64,000 bases of DNA from Arcicella aquatica (GTDB lineage: Bacteria; Bacteroidota; Bacteroidia; Cytophagales; Spirosomataceae): contig NZ_JAYFUL010000014.1 of assembly GCF_034928825.1 (NCBI RefSeq), positions 18,550-82,549 of the forward strand, in the 5' to 3' direction. A program made the translations under genes and the position numbers. Position 1 is the stretch's first letter, and each line of letters opens with the position of its first letter. Positions 34,893 through 43,039 of this stretch are shown here, piece after piece. A model generated the notes under the pieces. It was not told the DNA's origin. It worked only from the letters and a program-made list of their open reading frames with translations, and did not search any database.

Positions 34893-35016
34893 AAACGCTT
34901 ATTACTAGATAAATCTTTTGAATAATTATATCTTAAAAGTATCATTAACGCAAATTAATGATAATTAGATATAAATAATTTAAGATTTTGAAAACAATTT
35001 CTAGTAATAAGCGTTT
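34893..35016. repeat. Nested long inverted repeat
   Basis: The outer arms AAACGCTTATTACTAG (34893-34908) and CTAGTAATAAGCGTTT (35001-35016) are exact complements. Between them are imperfect inner arms (around 34921-34933 and 34967-34980) and a perfect core hairpin ATCATTAA-CGCAAA-TTAATGAT (34941-34962). The whole 124 bp can fold as one branched or long hairpin. Confidence 0.75.
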
Positions 35017-35081
35017 ATACTTAAAATGTGACAAGATTAATTTTATTGTCCATTACTAATCTGTTCTCTTCTTTATCAAGA

Positions 35082-35333
35082 CTATATTTTTTTAGGATTT
35101 TGCCCCTTTTTTTGATTAATCTCTTCTACAATTTTTTCAATTAGCTCTGTAAGGCGTAAGTCAGAAGAACGAAGTTTGTAAACATTATCCATTAATCTTG
35201 CACCCTTTAAACTATCATACTCAGGTGCGATAATGATAATTCTTTGCCTCCAATTATTCGGTAAAGAATCTTTGCAAGCTTTTATCCTGCATTTAAGTAA
35301 TTCGGATGTTTTTTTTAGGTCATTTGGTGGCAT
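35082..35333 (-). CDS. Small hypothetical protein (HTH-partner type)
   Basis: About 83 residues, basic and without signal or membrane segments. The striking part is APEYDSLKGARLMDNVYKLRSSDLRLTELIEKI; similar small proteins with a PEYDS-KG...NV...R..D...T..IE pattern occur in Bacteroidota next to HTH genes (my recollection, unverified). The ATG at 35333 is preferred. An in-frame ATG at 35396 would put a 25-bp hairpin inside its first ten codons. It is divergent from the HTH gene at 35563, with a promoter overlapped by two palindromes. Confidence 0.55.
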   Translation of the reverse strand: MPPNDLKKTSELLKCRIKACKDSLPNNWRQRIIIIAPEYDSLKGARLMDNVYKLRSSDLRLTELIEKIVEEINQKKGQNPKKI

Positions 35334-35364
35334 ACGAATGTCAGAGCGTTTATATTTGTACCCT

Positions 35365-35389
35365 ACAAATTTTGTTAGACAAAATTTGT
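35365..35389. repeat. 25-bp hairpin in the leader of the small gene
   Basis: A perfect inverted repeat ACAAATTTTGT-TAG-ACAAAATTTGT, located between the predicted transcription start and the preferred start codon of the leftward gene at 35333. It could affect leader folding or bind a protein. Confidence 0.6.
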
Positions 35390-35416
35390 TAGGCACTAGG
35401 TCGATTTTATGTATTA

Positions 35417-35437
35417 ATTATCAAAAAAATTGATAAT
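35417..35437. promoter_or_regulatory. Palindrome at the transcription start of the small gene
   Basis: ATTATCAA-AAAAA-TTGATAAT is perfect (8-bp arms) and lies over the predicted transcription start of the leftward gene. It is a plausible repressor site. Confidence 0.55.
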
Positions 35438-35438
35438 A

Positions 35439-35469
35439 CAAAGCTATAGTTATATGAGTATAACTCAAA
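35439..35469 (-). promoter_or_regulatory. Promoter with operator in the spacer (leftward small gene)
   Basis: On the minus strand TTTG (35469-35466) and TAGCTTTG (35446-35439) are exact Bacteroidota -33 and -7 elements, 19 nt apart. The 18-bp palindrome AGTTATATGAGTATAACT (35448-35465) fills almost the entire spacer, so a bound regulator would block polymerase. The divergent HTH gene is the natural candidate for that regulator. Confidence 0.7.
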
Positions 35470-35562
35470 ATTTACATTAAATAAATCATAATAAATCAAC
35501 GTTAATTATTAAAGATAAATACTAATACTTCTTGAGAATTAGATTATTTACCCAGCACACAA

Positions 35563-35898
35563 ATGAAAAGAATTGAGGACAGAGTAAGAGTACTAATTGT
35601 AGAAAAAGGAATGACGTTATTACAATTAGCGACTCAATCAAAAATTACGGAAGCTACTTTACATGCTATTTTAAATAGAAACGATGCAAAGTATTCTCAG
35701 TTGAAAAGAATGGCGGAAACATTGAATGTAAAAGTTGCTTATTTAACAGGTGAAACAGATATTCCTTCGATGTCTGTAGTGCAAGAATCAGAAGCTGGCT
35801 ATGTTGCATTGAAAGCTGATGATGTCATTGAAATGCAAAAACAAATTATAGAGCTACAAAGTAAATTACTTATGCAAAATACTCCTAGAGAAAACTAG
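35563..35898 (+). CDS. XRE-family helix-turn-helix regulator
   Basis: A 111-residue DNA-binding protein. Residues 1-63 form a Cro/CI-type HTH (MTLLQLATQSKITEATLHAIL as helices 2-3 and KYSQLKRMAETLNVKVAYLTGE as the end of the domain). The C-terminal half (75-111) has an IEMQKQIIELQSKL coiled coil, probably for dimerisation. It diverges from the small protein gene at 35082-35333; the palindromes between them are probable binding sites (inference). The size and layout resemble plasmid or phage switch regulators, though no phage genes are near. Confidence 0.85.
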   Translation: MKRIEDRVRVLIVEKGMTLLQLATQSKITEATLHAILNRNDAKYSQLKRMAETLNVKVAYLTGETDIPSMSVVQESEAGYVALKADDVIEMQKQIIELQSKLLMQNTPREN

Positions 35899-35919
35899 CC
35901 CAATGTTGGGGCATAATGA

Positions 35920-35963
35920 TTGATAATCAGAATATTAGTTTAACAAAATATTCTGATTATCAA
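35920..35963. terminator. Bidirectional terminator
   Basis: A perfect 17-bp stem (TTGATAATCAGAATATT / AATATTCTGATTATCAA) with a 10-nt loop lies between the convergent HTH and acyltransferase genes. Confidence 0.8.
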
Positions 35964-35967
35964 ATAT

Positions 35968-37116
35968 TTATCGGTTGAATCTTTCTTTCAAACGTAATAA
36001 TGGCGTTTCTATAAAGCGGAAGGATAAGTCACACACAAGGACGGTTAAACCGATGGCTGACGTGTATAGAATGACGTTAAAAACAGGAAGGCTCAGGTTA
36101 TTCCCCAGAAAGTAGTGTATCGCATTGATACAGAATACAATAACGGCTGAATGGTAGATATAAATACCGTAAGAAATTTTACCTAAGTAATGAATAATTG
36201 GGGTTTCTAGGTTTAGGATTGTATTAGGGTTTGCTGCTACATTGATAATGAAATAGCAAAAGAAAAAGCCATGAAATTCGAGATTGAAACCCGGGATATA
36301 GACATTTGACCCAATTATCAATACTGTTATCGTGTAAACGATGATTTGAGTACTCTTTTTAAATAAGAAAGATAAAATCTTTTCTTGTTTACTAAAAACT
36401 AGATAGGCTCCAATCCCTCCAATTACCATTGTTAATATTCTAAACTGACTAAAAAATAGGGCTAGGTTTTCATAAATCTTAGCCTTGGTTGCTTCTGGTA
36501 AATCACTCAACTTTAGAAAATAAAAAGAAGTACTTCCTACTATTGCTACAAATACTGATACTACGATTAAAAATGATTTTAAAGGATTTTTCCTTTTAAT
36601 AATCCACGGCCAAATGGCATAAAATTGTTCTTCAATACCAATAGACCAAGTTTGGGCACATAAATAGGGTGCTCTGTAAAATACAAAACCTACATTGGGA
36701 AGGAAAAGTAAAAAGAAAGGGAGTCTTTTATAAAAATTAGTATCATAATTAAAGTCATTCCCCAAAGGACCATAGAAAAAAGAAAATTCTGGAAAAACAA
36801 AAAACGCTAGCAATACTATGATATAATACAATGGCCAAATTCTCAGGATTCGCCTGATATAAAAATCCTTCGTAGAAATATCTCCTCTTCTATTTTTTTC
36901 ACTCAACAAAAGGTAGGTAATCAAAAAGCCGCTTAATACAAAAAATAAACCTACGCCCAACTTTCCCATATTTTTTAAAATAAAGAAATCATAAAAATTT
37001 TCAAGACCCATCAAATATTTTATTTGTTCTGTATGATGGATGAGTACTGAAAAAGCGGCAATAAATCGAACTCCATTTAAATTAGGGAAATAAACTGATT
37101 GATGAGATTTTTGCAT
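35968..37116 (-). CDS. Acyltransferase 3 family membrane protein (OafA/YrhL-like)
   Basis: A 382-residue protein with about ten membrane helices. The family motifs are present: NLNGVRFIAAFSVLIHH (catalytic-site His near residue 25), VGLFFVLSGFLITYLLL, YIRRILRIWPLYY and SIGIEEQFYAIWP. Such enzymes add acyl (often acetyl) groups to surface sugars or lipids. It is followed on the same strand by a GT22-like glycosyltransferase gene located upstream of it (37185-38693), so a role in surface glycan decoration is likely (inference). Confidence 0.88.
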   Translation of the reverse strand: MQKSHQSVYFPNLNGVRFIAAFSVLIHHTEQIKYLMGLENFYDFFILKNMGKLGVGLFFVLSGFLITYLLLSEKNRRGDISTKDFYIRRILRIWPLYYIIVLLAFFVFPEFSFFYGPLGNDFNYDTNFYKRLPFFLLFLPNVGFVFYRAPYLCAQTWSIGIEEQFYAIWPWIIKRKNPLKSFLIVVSVFVAIVGSTSFYFLKLSDLPEATKAKIYENLALFFSQFRILTMVIGGIGAYLVFSKQEKILSFLFKKSTQIIVYTITVLIIGSNVYIPGFNLEFHGFFFCYFIINVAANPNTILNLETPIIHYLGKISYGIYIYHSAVIVFCINAIHYFLGNNLSLPVFNVILYTSAIGLTVLVCDLSFRFIETPLLRLKERFNR

Positions 37117-37184
37117 TATTTGCTTTAAGATTGATTAGTTTTAATAATGTAAGGATAGTTGAGTCCAAGTATTTTTGAAAAGTA

Positions 37185-38693
37185 CTATCGGACTATTTTA
37201 TATATAAACCAAGTCTCGTTATGATTGTGTGAAGGATTTAAAACGTAAGCAATGTTATCTATAAAACTTGGTTCTATGTCAGTATCGTGCTGTAAGTTGG
37301 GGAATATTTTTTTCATCATCGCAAGCCTTGCTTCCAAATCTGCCGAGCCCACTAAAATTAAATAGTTGGGATATGCCTTTTTACCCGATTTAAGCTCGTT
37401 TGGCAGATCTTCTAGTTTTTTAGGGGTATCAATATCATAATAGTCTAATCGCCTGTTTAAATAAAAGATAGCCACTGGTTGCGATGCCTGAAAGTTTTGC
37501 ACAACAAAATTCTGAAGATCACCTTTTTCTCTGAAATAGTTCATACTTTCTACCCTCGAACGTTTAGTGTAGGTTACCGAAAGAATACAAAGTAAAATAG
37601 TGTTGAGGATAATAAACCAATAGACCAGCACCTTAGTCGTAGTCCTGAACCATGCTTTGTTTTGCAATGTTTCATAAATATCTCTGAAACCGATTACCCC
37701 CAATATCAAGAAGAAAGGAATAAAAGGCAGGATGAATCTTTCTTGTTTATTAGGATAATAAGAGTGAAAAGCAAAGAAAAATAACGAAGCCAAAAACAAC
37801 ATTCGTCTGTTGCCAGCTTGGGTTGCCGTTTTGAAATAACCCGCAAAAAACATTAATGACGATAAGGCCAAGGTTAAGCCCGCCATTGTTCCGATATACC
37901 TATGCCAAGGGCCATTAGGGTAAATCTCAATATTTTTTGCATCAGCATTGAACGTGAAATAAGCTTTGATAGAGGCAATAGGATTGCCCCAATATACATA
38001 ATCAAAAATTCCTTGCGTGAGTAAATAAAAAAGGATGCATCCGAATCCAAATAGAATGGCTTTTTGCCATTGATTTTTAGTCAACAGCCAAGTTAAACCA
38101 ATTGTAAAAGGAATAAATACAATTTGATAACGGAATACAAAAGCGATGACAAACCAAAAAGCTGCCCAGAGAACAGATTTGTTATCTAATTTTGGGTTGA
38201 CAGCATAATAACAGGCAATCAATAAAGGAGGAATACAAACAAATTCTCTTAGATTTCTAACCGACATAAACGGGAATACCCAAAATACAGCTAACAATAA
38301 CCCAACGATTTTTGCATCATTTTTTCGGTTACTTAGTCGTTCCGTCAGTTTATACCCATAATAAATGCTTAATAACGAGAAAAGGCTATTGACGATTCTT
38401 GCGAATAACATTTTTGTTTCTGGATTGGTTGTACCAAACCATTCACAAGTAGCAAAAATTAAATAATGGATATAGGGATATATTAAACTGAACAGATAGG
38501 CTTCACCATTTACTAAAAAATCTTGTGTAAAGGGAGAGTCAATTTTGTCGAGCAAATTTTGTGCAAGCACAACTACTTCATAATGGTCGTCTGTAAAAGC
38601 ATATCCTTTAGAGAAAATAATAGATAATACCCTGAAAAAGAGGCCAATAAGTAATATCTTCTTGAGATTTAAAGCATCTAAGTATTGTTGCAT
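37185..38693 (-). CDS. GT22-like (ALG9/PIG-B type) mannosyltransferase
   Basis: A ~502-residue membrane protein with about ten helices. The first luminal loop has YAFTDDHYEVVVLA, the acidic motif of GT-C enzymes, and the middle has the glycosyltransferase 22 signature HSYYPNKQERFILPFIP. GT22 enzymes use a lipid-linked sugar donor to glycosylate a lipid or glycan. A soluble C-terminal tail (about 390-502) follows. The ATG at 38693 is chosen because a TAnnTTTG element (38718-38725) would place the earlier start at 38741 upstream of the transcript. Acceptor unknown. It lies upstream of the acyltransferase gene, in the same direction. Confidence 0.8.
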   Translation of the reverse strand: MQQYLDALNLKKILLIGLFFRVLSIIFSKGYAFTDDHYEVVVLAQNLLDKIDSPFTQDFLVNGEAYLFSLIYPYIHYLIFATCEWFGTTNPETKMLFARIVNSLFSLLSIYYGYKLTERLSNRKNDAKIVGLLLAVFWVFPFMSVRNLREFVCIPPLLIACYYAVNPKLDNKSVLWAAFWFVIAFVFRYQIVFIPFTIGLTWLLTKNQWQKAILFGFGCILFYLLTQGIFDYVYWGNPIASIKAYFTFNADAKNIEIYPNGPWHRYIGTMAGLTLALSSLMFFAGYFKTATQAGNRRMLFLASLFFFAFHSYYPNKQERFILPFIPFFLILGVIGFRDIYETLQNKAWFRTTTKVLVYWFIILNTILLCILSVTYTKRSRVESMNYFREKGDLQNFVVQNFQASQPVAIFYLNRRLDYYDIDTPKKLEDLPNELKSGKKAYPNYLILVGSADLEARLAMMKKIFPNLQHDTDIEPSFIDNIAYVLNPSHNHNETWFIYKIVR

Positions 38694-38717
38694 AATGTAA
38701 TTGCCTAAATTGTCGTG

Positions 38718-38725
38718 CAAAATTA
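38718..38725 (-). promoter_or_regulatory. TAnnTTTG -7 element for the GT22-like gene
   Basis: The minus strand reads TAATTTTG, with a leader of about 18 nt to the ATG at 38693. It decides the start codon. Confidence 0.5.
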
Positions 38726-38753
38726 GACATTTTAAGAGCAAAAAGAAAGCTGA

Positions 38754-39938
38754 TTAAGCATCAAGCAAAATTCTGAATGTAGTGCCTTTATTTAATTCCG
38801 AATGTTTTACAAATAATTTACCATCATGGTATATTTCAATAATACGTTTTGCCAACGTTAACCCTAAGCCCCAACCTCTTTTTTTAGTACTAAAGCCTGG
38901 ATTAAAAACCTTGCTGACATTTTGTTTAGAAATACCTTTGCCACTATCGCTAATGTCGATGGCAATTTTATTGTTTTTGGTTTCAGATAAGGTGATTTTT
39001 AAAGAGCCAACGCCCCCCATGGCATCAACCGCATTCTTACAGATATTTTCGATTACCCATTCAAATAAGTAGCGATTGATATTAACGGTTTGTTTTTCGT
39101 CAAGTTGATTATCAAATGAAAAAATAATTTTTGTAGAAATCCTTTTTTGCAAATACGACATAAAGGTCTCTATTGTTTCGATGATGTTTTCTGGTTTTAA
39201 TACTGGAATAGACCCAATGTTTGAAAAACGAGTTGTGATAATATCTAATCGGATAACGTCTTTTTCTAATTCCTTAACGATTTCGGGGTCATAAGTTGGG
39301 TCATTTTTGAAATATTCAACCCATGCTGTAAGAGAAGAAAGGGGAGTACCTAATTGATGAGCAGTTTCTTTCGCCAAACCTACCCAAACTTGATTTTGTT
39401 CCGAACGTCGTGACGCATCGAAAAACAGATAGGCTGCCAAGCCAAAGACTAATACTACCGCTAATTGAAAAAGGGGGTAGTAACGAAGCAAATCTAATAA
39501 ACGAGAATTGCCATAATAAATATATTCGGTGTGGAGGGTCATGTCGAGCTCAATAGGTGGATTATCGTCTCTGATGATTTCCTCTAGTTTTTGCTGTAAA
39601 AAGGTTTGCTGTGCTTTAGAGCTTAAGCCCTCAGGCATTTCTATGTTTCTAGCAGTTAAATATCCGTTTCCATCTTTATGAATGATAGGAATGGTATTAT
39701 TCTCATTCGATTTTTTTATTTTCTCAAAGAAAAAATTTACATCCTGATTCGGGTCGCTGGTCATGGCATATTTCAGCGATTCAGCATATAATTCTATTTG
39801 CTGTTTTTCACGTTCTTCAAGCTTAGAAACGATTTTGTCGGTAAAGTATAAAGAAAATATACCGACAATCAAGCAAAACCCTAAGAAGGCTACTTTCCAC
39901 CAAGTATTACGGCTATAAATATCTACAGATAAGATCAT
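38754..39938 (-). CDS. Membrane sensor histidine kinase
   Basis: A 394-residue kinase with two membrane helices (about 14-33 and 155-174) around a ~115-residue extracytoplasmic sensor region. The HisKA segment has the phospho-acceptor His194 in AKETAHQLGTPLSSL, then a HATPase with the N box ENICKNAVDAM, G1 DSGKGIS and G2 WGLGLTLAKRI. No HAMP is obvious. Such kinases are common in Bacteroidota without a neighbouring regulator, as here. It is the first gene of a leftward run that continues with the glycosyltransferase gene, though that has its own promoter. Confidence 0.9.
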   Translation of the reverse strand: MILSVDIYSRNTWWKVAFLGFCLIVGIFSLYFTDKIVSKLEEREKQQIELYAESLKYAMTSDPNQDVNFFFEKIKKSNENNTIPIIHKDGNGYLTARNIEMPEGLSSKAQQTFLQQKLEEIIRDDNPPIELDMTLHTEYIYYGNSRLLDLLRYYPLFQLAVVLVFGLAAYLFFDASRRSEQNQVWVGLAKETAHQLGTPLSSLTAWVEYFKNDPTYDPEIVKELEKDVIRLDIITTRFSNIGSIPVLKPENIIETIETFMSYLQKRISTKIIFSFDNQLDEKQTVNINRYLFEWVIENICKNAVDAMGGVGSLKITLSETKNNKIAIDISDSGKGISKQNVSKVFNPGFSTKKRGWGLGLTLAKRIIEIYHDGKLFVKHSELNKGTTFRILLDA

Positions 39939-40137
39939 AAATAATATGCTAAATAAGCGATTTTAATATTAGGCAATTAGTTTTTCCCTTTTCCCTAACG
40001 TCAAATCTACTGCTTTATTTTTTAAAAATAAACGATAAAGTGTTGCTGACAGAGCTAATTGTTTGTTAAGAAAATATTCTTCTTACCGATAATTGATTAT
40101 GCCTAATCCTATTGATAAAATAGGCTTAAATGATAAT

Positions 40138-40242
40138 GAAGCTGTTTAAACGTTCCGTTTCTTAGGTGAAAGTATTGTATTTTTGAAAAAATCAATTCTA
40201 AAAGACTTAGTTTAACCCGTAAGGGAACGTTTAAACAGCTTC
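40138..40242 (+). mobile_element. Interspersed inverted-repeat element, copy 4 (shortened)
   Basis: A 105-bp derivative. The ends match the family, but the central ~55 bp are missing and the short segment GAATTGATTTTTTC is inverted. The termini carry matching base changes: AAACGTTCC on the left and GGAACGTTT on the right, so pairing of the ends is preserved. The flanks AAT and ATA differ. Confidence 0.85.
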
Positions 40243-40344
40243 ATAGTAAGATTGAAATAATACAATATTGATATAGAGGTTTTTTTAAAGGGCAATTAGT
40301 AATTATAGCGTCATAAAAAAATAATAAAAAAATGAGTTTGGCGC

Positions 40345-40477
40345 ATCCTTTTCCTTACTTTTTACGTAGGTACTCTTAAGGAATAGGATTTGTTATCTTT
40401 TTTAAAGGTATAAGTCTATATTTTGGTGTGTTAGTGGCAGTATGGCGATTCTTTCTAAGGTTCGCCATATTTTTTTG
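40345..40477 (+). ncRNA. Candidate small RNA or leader RNA with terminator
   Basis: A 13-nt stem (ATCCTTTTCCTTA at 40345 / TAAGGAATAGGAT at 40377, one mismatch) precedes an 8-bp terminator stem TATGGCGA / TCGCCATA (40441-40469) with a run of seven Ts. No plus-strand gene lies upstream, so this terminator must end a non-coding transcript or attenuate transcription reading toward the arginine gene. No clear promoter or known RNA family was recognised. Confidence 0.35.
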
Positions 40478-40590
40478 CTCGATTGCAATATAAAACTTTT
40501 TAATCTACTCAATTTTGATAAAAATGTTTTTATCAAAATAAGTCTAATCTTTATTCACTACAAACCCACGATTTAATAGTTCTTTAACTG

Positions 40591-40620
40591 TTTTAACAAA
40601 ATCATACATTATTTTAACAA
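40591..40620. promoter_or_regulatory. TTTTAACAA direct repeats spaced 21 bp
   Basis: TTTTAACAA at 40591-40599 and 40612-40620 start 21 bp apart (two helical turns), ending 6 bp before the -7 element. Candidate site for a regulator of the arginine genes. Confidence 0.45.
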
Positions 40621-40626
40621 TTGAAT

Positions 40627-40634
40627 TAACTTTG
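40627..40634 (+). promoter_or_regulatory. TAnnTTTG -7 element for the arginine cluster
   Basis: TAACTTTG is an exact match 93 bp upstream of the first ATG at 40720. Confidence 0.55.
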
Positions 40635-40719
40635 CAAAATCTTCTTCAAAAATATTAATCTGCTTAATCAGACTTGAAGAAATTTAAATAATATCTAAGA
40701 TTAAATCAGCTTATAAAAT

Positions 40720-41694
40720 ATGCAACATTTTCTGTCGGTCAAAGATGCCATTGATGTACAAGCACTTGTAAAAGAGGCCCTATTATACAAAAAAGCTCCT
40801 TATGCAGATAAACACCTAGGTAGAAATAGAACTATGGGTCTTTTGTTTTTTAACTCAAGTCTTCGTACTCGTTTAAGTACACAACGTGCCGCTCAGAATC
40901 TTGGACTAGAGCTTATGGTAATGAATGTTGGACAGGATGGCTGGGGCTTAGAGTTTGAAGATGGAGCCATCATGAATGGTGACAAAGCCGAACATATTAA
41001 AGAAGCTGCTCCAGTTGTGGGACAATACTGTGATATTGTGGGTATTCGTAGTTTTCCGACATTAGTAAATCGTGAAGAGGATTATTCAGAAAAAGTAATA
41101 AATCAATTTGTAAAACATACAGGTAAACCAATCGTAAGTTTGGAATCTGCTACTCGTCACCCACTACAATCGCTAGCCGATTTAATTACGATTGAGGAAT
41201 TGAAAACGAAGCCTCGTCCTAAGGTAGTACTTACATGGGCTCCGCACGTAAAAGCTTTGCCACAGGCTGTGCCAAATTCTTTTGCAGAATGGATGAATGC
41301 TGCTGATGTTGATTTTGTGATTACACATCCAGAAGGCTATGAGCTTGCCCCTGAATTTGTAGGCAATGCCAAGGTTACTTATAATCAAGAAGAAGCATTT
41401 AAGGATGCCGATTTTATTTATGCCAAAAACTGGTCGTCTTATGAACAATACGGGAAAATATTGAATCAAGACCCAGCGTGGATGGTGACGATGGACAAAA
41501 TGAAGCTGACCAACAATGCTAAGTTTATGCACTGCTTGCCAGTTCGTAGAAATATTGTAGTAGAAGATGCCGTCTTAGATTCTCATCATTCTGTAGTAGT
41601 TCAACAAGCAGGTAACAGAATATGGTCGGCACAGGTAGTGTTGAAGCAAATTCTACTTAAAATAATCAAAGAAGAAAGTCCTTATTTATTCTAG
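40720..41694 (+). CDS. argF': N-acylornithine carbamoyltransferase (Bacteroidota type)
   Basis: A 324-residue carbamoyltransferase. The carbamoyl-phosphate loop reads FFNSSLRTRLST, in place of the STRTR loop of normal ornithine carbamoyltransferase; ATRHPLQSLADL and MHCLPVRRNIVVEDAVLD are the other catalytic motifs. Together these mark the branch that carbamoylates N-succinyl- or N-acetylornithine rather than ornithine. In Bacteroidota the succinylated substrate is usual (family knowledge); which acyl group applies here cannot be read with certainty. It opens the arginine cluster and is followed by argB after 54 bp. Confidence 0.93.
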   Translation: MQHFLSVKDAIDVQALVKEALLYKKAPYADKHLGRNRTMGLLFFNSSLRTRLSTQRAAQNLGLELMVMNVGQDGWGLEFEDGAIMNGDKAEHIKEAAPVVGQYCDIVGIRSFPTLVNREEDYSEKVINQFVKHTGKPIVSLESATRHPLQSLADLITIEELKTKPRPKVVLTWAPHVKALPQAVPNSFAEWMNAADVDFVITHPEGYELAPEFVGNAKVTYNQEEAFKDADFIYAKNWSSYEQYGKILNQDPAWMVTMDKMKLTNNAKFMHCLPVRRNIVVEDAVLDSHHSVVVQQAGNRIWSAQVVLKQILLKIIKEESPYLF

Positions 41695-41748
41695 CTTTTG
41701 TTTTTGAAAATGCTTGATAAATGTCAAAAGCGTTTTCTATAAGATAAT

Positions 41749-42534
41749 ATGAAATTAACAGTTGTAAAAATCGGAGGGAACGTTATTGATAATCCTGCTT
41801 TTTGTGAACAGTTTCTAAAAGATTTCTCAGATATTCCTGCACCCAAGATTTTGGTTCATGGCGGAGGTAAAATAGCCACCCAAGTAGCTGAAAAATTAGG
41901 CATCGAAACCGTCATGGTTGAAGGAAGAAGAATCACGAATAAAGCCATGTTGGATGTCGTAACAATGGTGTATGGTGGTTTGGTCAATAAATCATTAGTA
42001 GCACGTATGCAACAATTTGGCGATAATGCCATTGGATTGACTGGTGCGGATGGTGGTGTGATTTTATCGAAAAAGCGTCCAGTAAAAACGATTGACTATG
42101 GTTTTGTCGGGGATATTGAAAAAATAAATAGCTCTTTCATTGCCAGTTTGTTAGCCCAAGATATTGTGCCAGTGTTTGCTCCTTTGACGTATGACAAAGA
42201 AGGAAATATGCTGAATACCAATGCTGATACACAAGCCCAAGCAATAGCTGTGGCAATGACAGAGGACTATGAAGTAAACTTGGTTTATTGCTTTGAGAAA
42301 AAAGGAGTATTGTCAGACCCAGAGGATGATGACGCTGTAATAGCTGTATTGAAGCCAGCTGATTATGAGCATTATAAAGCTGAAGGAGCTATCAACAAAG
42401 GGATGATACCAAAATTGGATAACGCCTTCAAAGCATTAACTGATGGAGTAGCACAAGTAACAATTTGCCATGCTAAAGAAGTAAAATTGGCCGTTAAAGA
42501 TGGTATCGCAGGAACAAAACTAGTAGGGGCTTGA
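41749..42534 (+). CDS. argB: N-acylglutamate kinase
   Basis: A 261-residue amino-acid kinase that phosphorylates N-acetyl- (or N-succinyl-) glutamate, the second step of arginine synthesis. The signatures are VVKIGGNVIDN, VHGGGKIATQVAEKLGIE, VMVEGRRITNKAMLDV and the C-terminal KGMIPKLDNAFKALTDGVAQVTI. The length is typical. It is 54 bp after argF' and very likely in the same transcript. An interspersed element starts 14 bp after the stop. Confidence 0.94.
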   Translation: MKLTVVKIGGNVIDNPAFCEQFLKDFSDIPAPKILVHGGGKIATQVAEKLGIETVMVEGRRITNKAMLDVVTMVYGGLVNKSLVARMQQFGDNAIGLTGADGGVILSKKRPVKTIDYGFVGDIEKINSSFIASLLAQDIVPVFAPLTYDKEGNMLNTNADTQAQAIAVAMTEDYEVNLVYCFEKKGVLSDPEDDDAVIAVLKPADYEHYKAEGAINKGMIPKLDNAFKALTDGVAQVTICHAKEVKLAVKDGIAGTKLVGA

Positions 42535-42547
42535 TATAAAAGATAAT

Positions 42548-42707
42548 GAAGCTGTTTAAACTTTCCGTTTCTGAGGTGAAAGTATTGTATTTTTGGATTG
42601 ATTTTTTCAAAATTTGTGAAGCATAGCATCGCTACGTTGAGTGAATTTTGGAACAAGCTATTCTAAAAGACTTAGTTTAATCCGAAAGGGAAAGTTTAAA
42701 CAGCTTC
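42548..42707 (+). mobile_element. Interspersed inverted-repeat element, copy 5
   Basis: A 160-bp copy between argB and the vapB gene, flanked on both sides by AAT (candidate target duplication). Its TATTTTTG motif points toward vapBC. Confidence 0.88.
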
Positions 42708-42802
42708 AATAGTAATATTAAAACTTAGCCTTTTTTATTCAAAACATTGTAAAGCCATTATTTAAAAATTATTTTTACGAAAGAAAATAAAAACGAGGAA
42801 TA

Positions 42803-43036
42803 ATGAATGTTACATTTGAGATAAATACCCAAGCAGAATTGGAAAAGCTTTTTTCATTATTTAAGTCTTTCCAATTTGAAAATATCAGCGTAATTTCATC
42901 TGACTTGAAAATCAACCCTTTGATTACGAAAGGAGATAAGTCTATTGACCCAAAAGGTTTGTTCGGAATTTGGAAAGAAAACCCTCGGGATTTAGATGAA
43001 ATTAGAACTCAGTCATGGAAAAGAAACTTGGAGTAA
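42803..43036 (+). CDS. VapB-like antitoxin
   Basis: A 77-residue acidic-basic protein directly in front of a PIN toxin gene (3 bp apart), the classic toxin-antitoxin layout. The N-terminal half is predicted as strand-helix (MNVTFEINTQAELEKLFSLFKSF), and the C-terminal half (GLFGIWKENPRDLDEIRTQSWKR) has the toxin-wrapping look of VapB tails. It has no recognisable AbrB or RHH fold, so the antitoxin type is unclear. It probably represses its own operon (inference). Confidence 0.75.
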   Translation: MNVTFEINTQAELEKLFSLFKSFQFENISVISSDLKINPLITKGDKSIDPKGLFGIWKENPRDLDEIRTQSWKRNLE

Positions 43037-43039
43037 TTG

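Larger units (their letters stand above)
39939..40719. other. Long intergenic region, 781 bp
   Basis: The longest gene-free stretch. It contains interspersed-element copy 4 (40138-40242), a possible structured RNA with an orphan terminator (40345-40477), a pair of TTTTAACAA repeats (40591 and 40612) and the promoter of the arginine gene (40627-40634). The segment 39939-40137 is AT-rich with nothing further visible. Confidence 0.7.

Noticed and set aside
40441..40469. Terminator of the kinase at 38754-39938
   Set aside because: That gene is on the minus strand and ends at 38754, so the hairpin lies upstream of it, not downstream.
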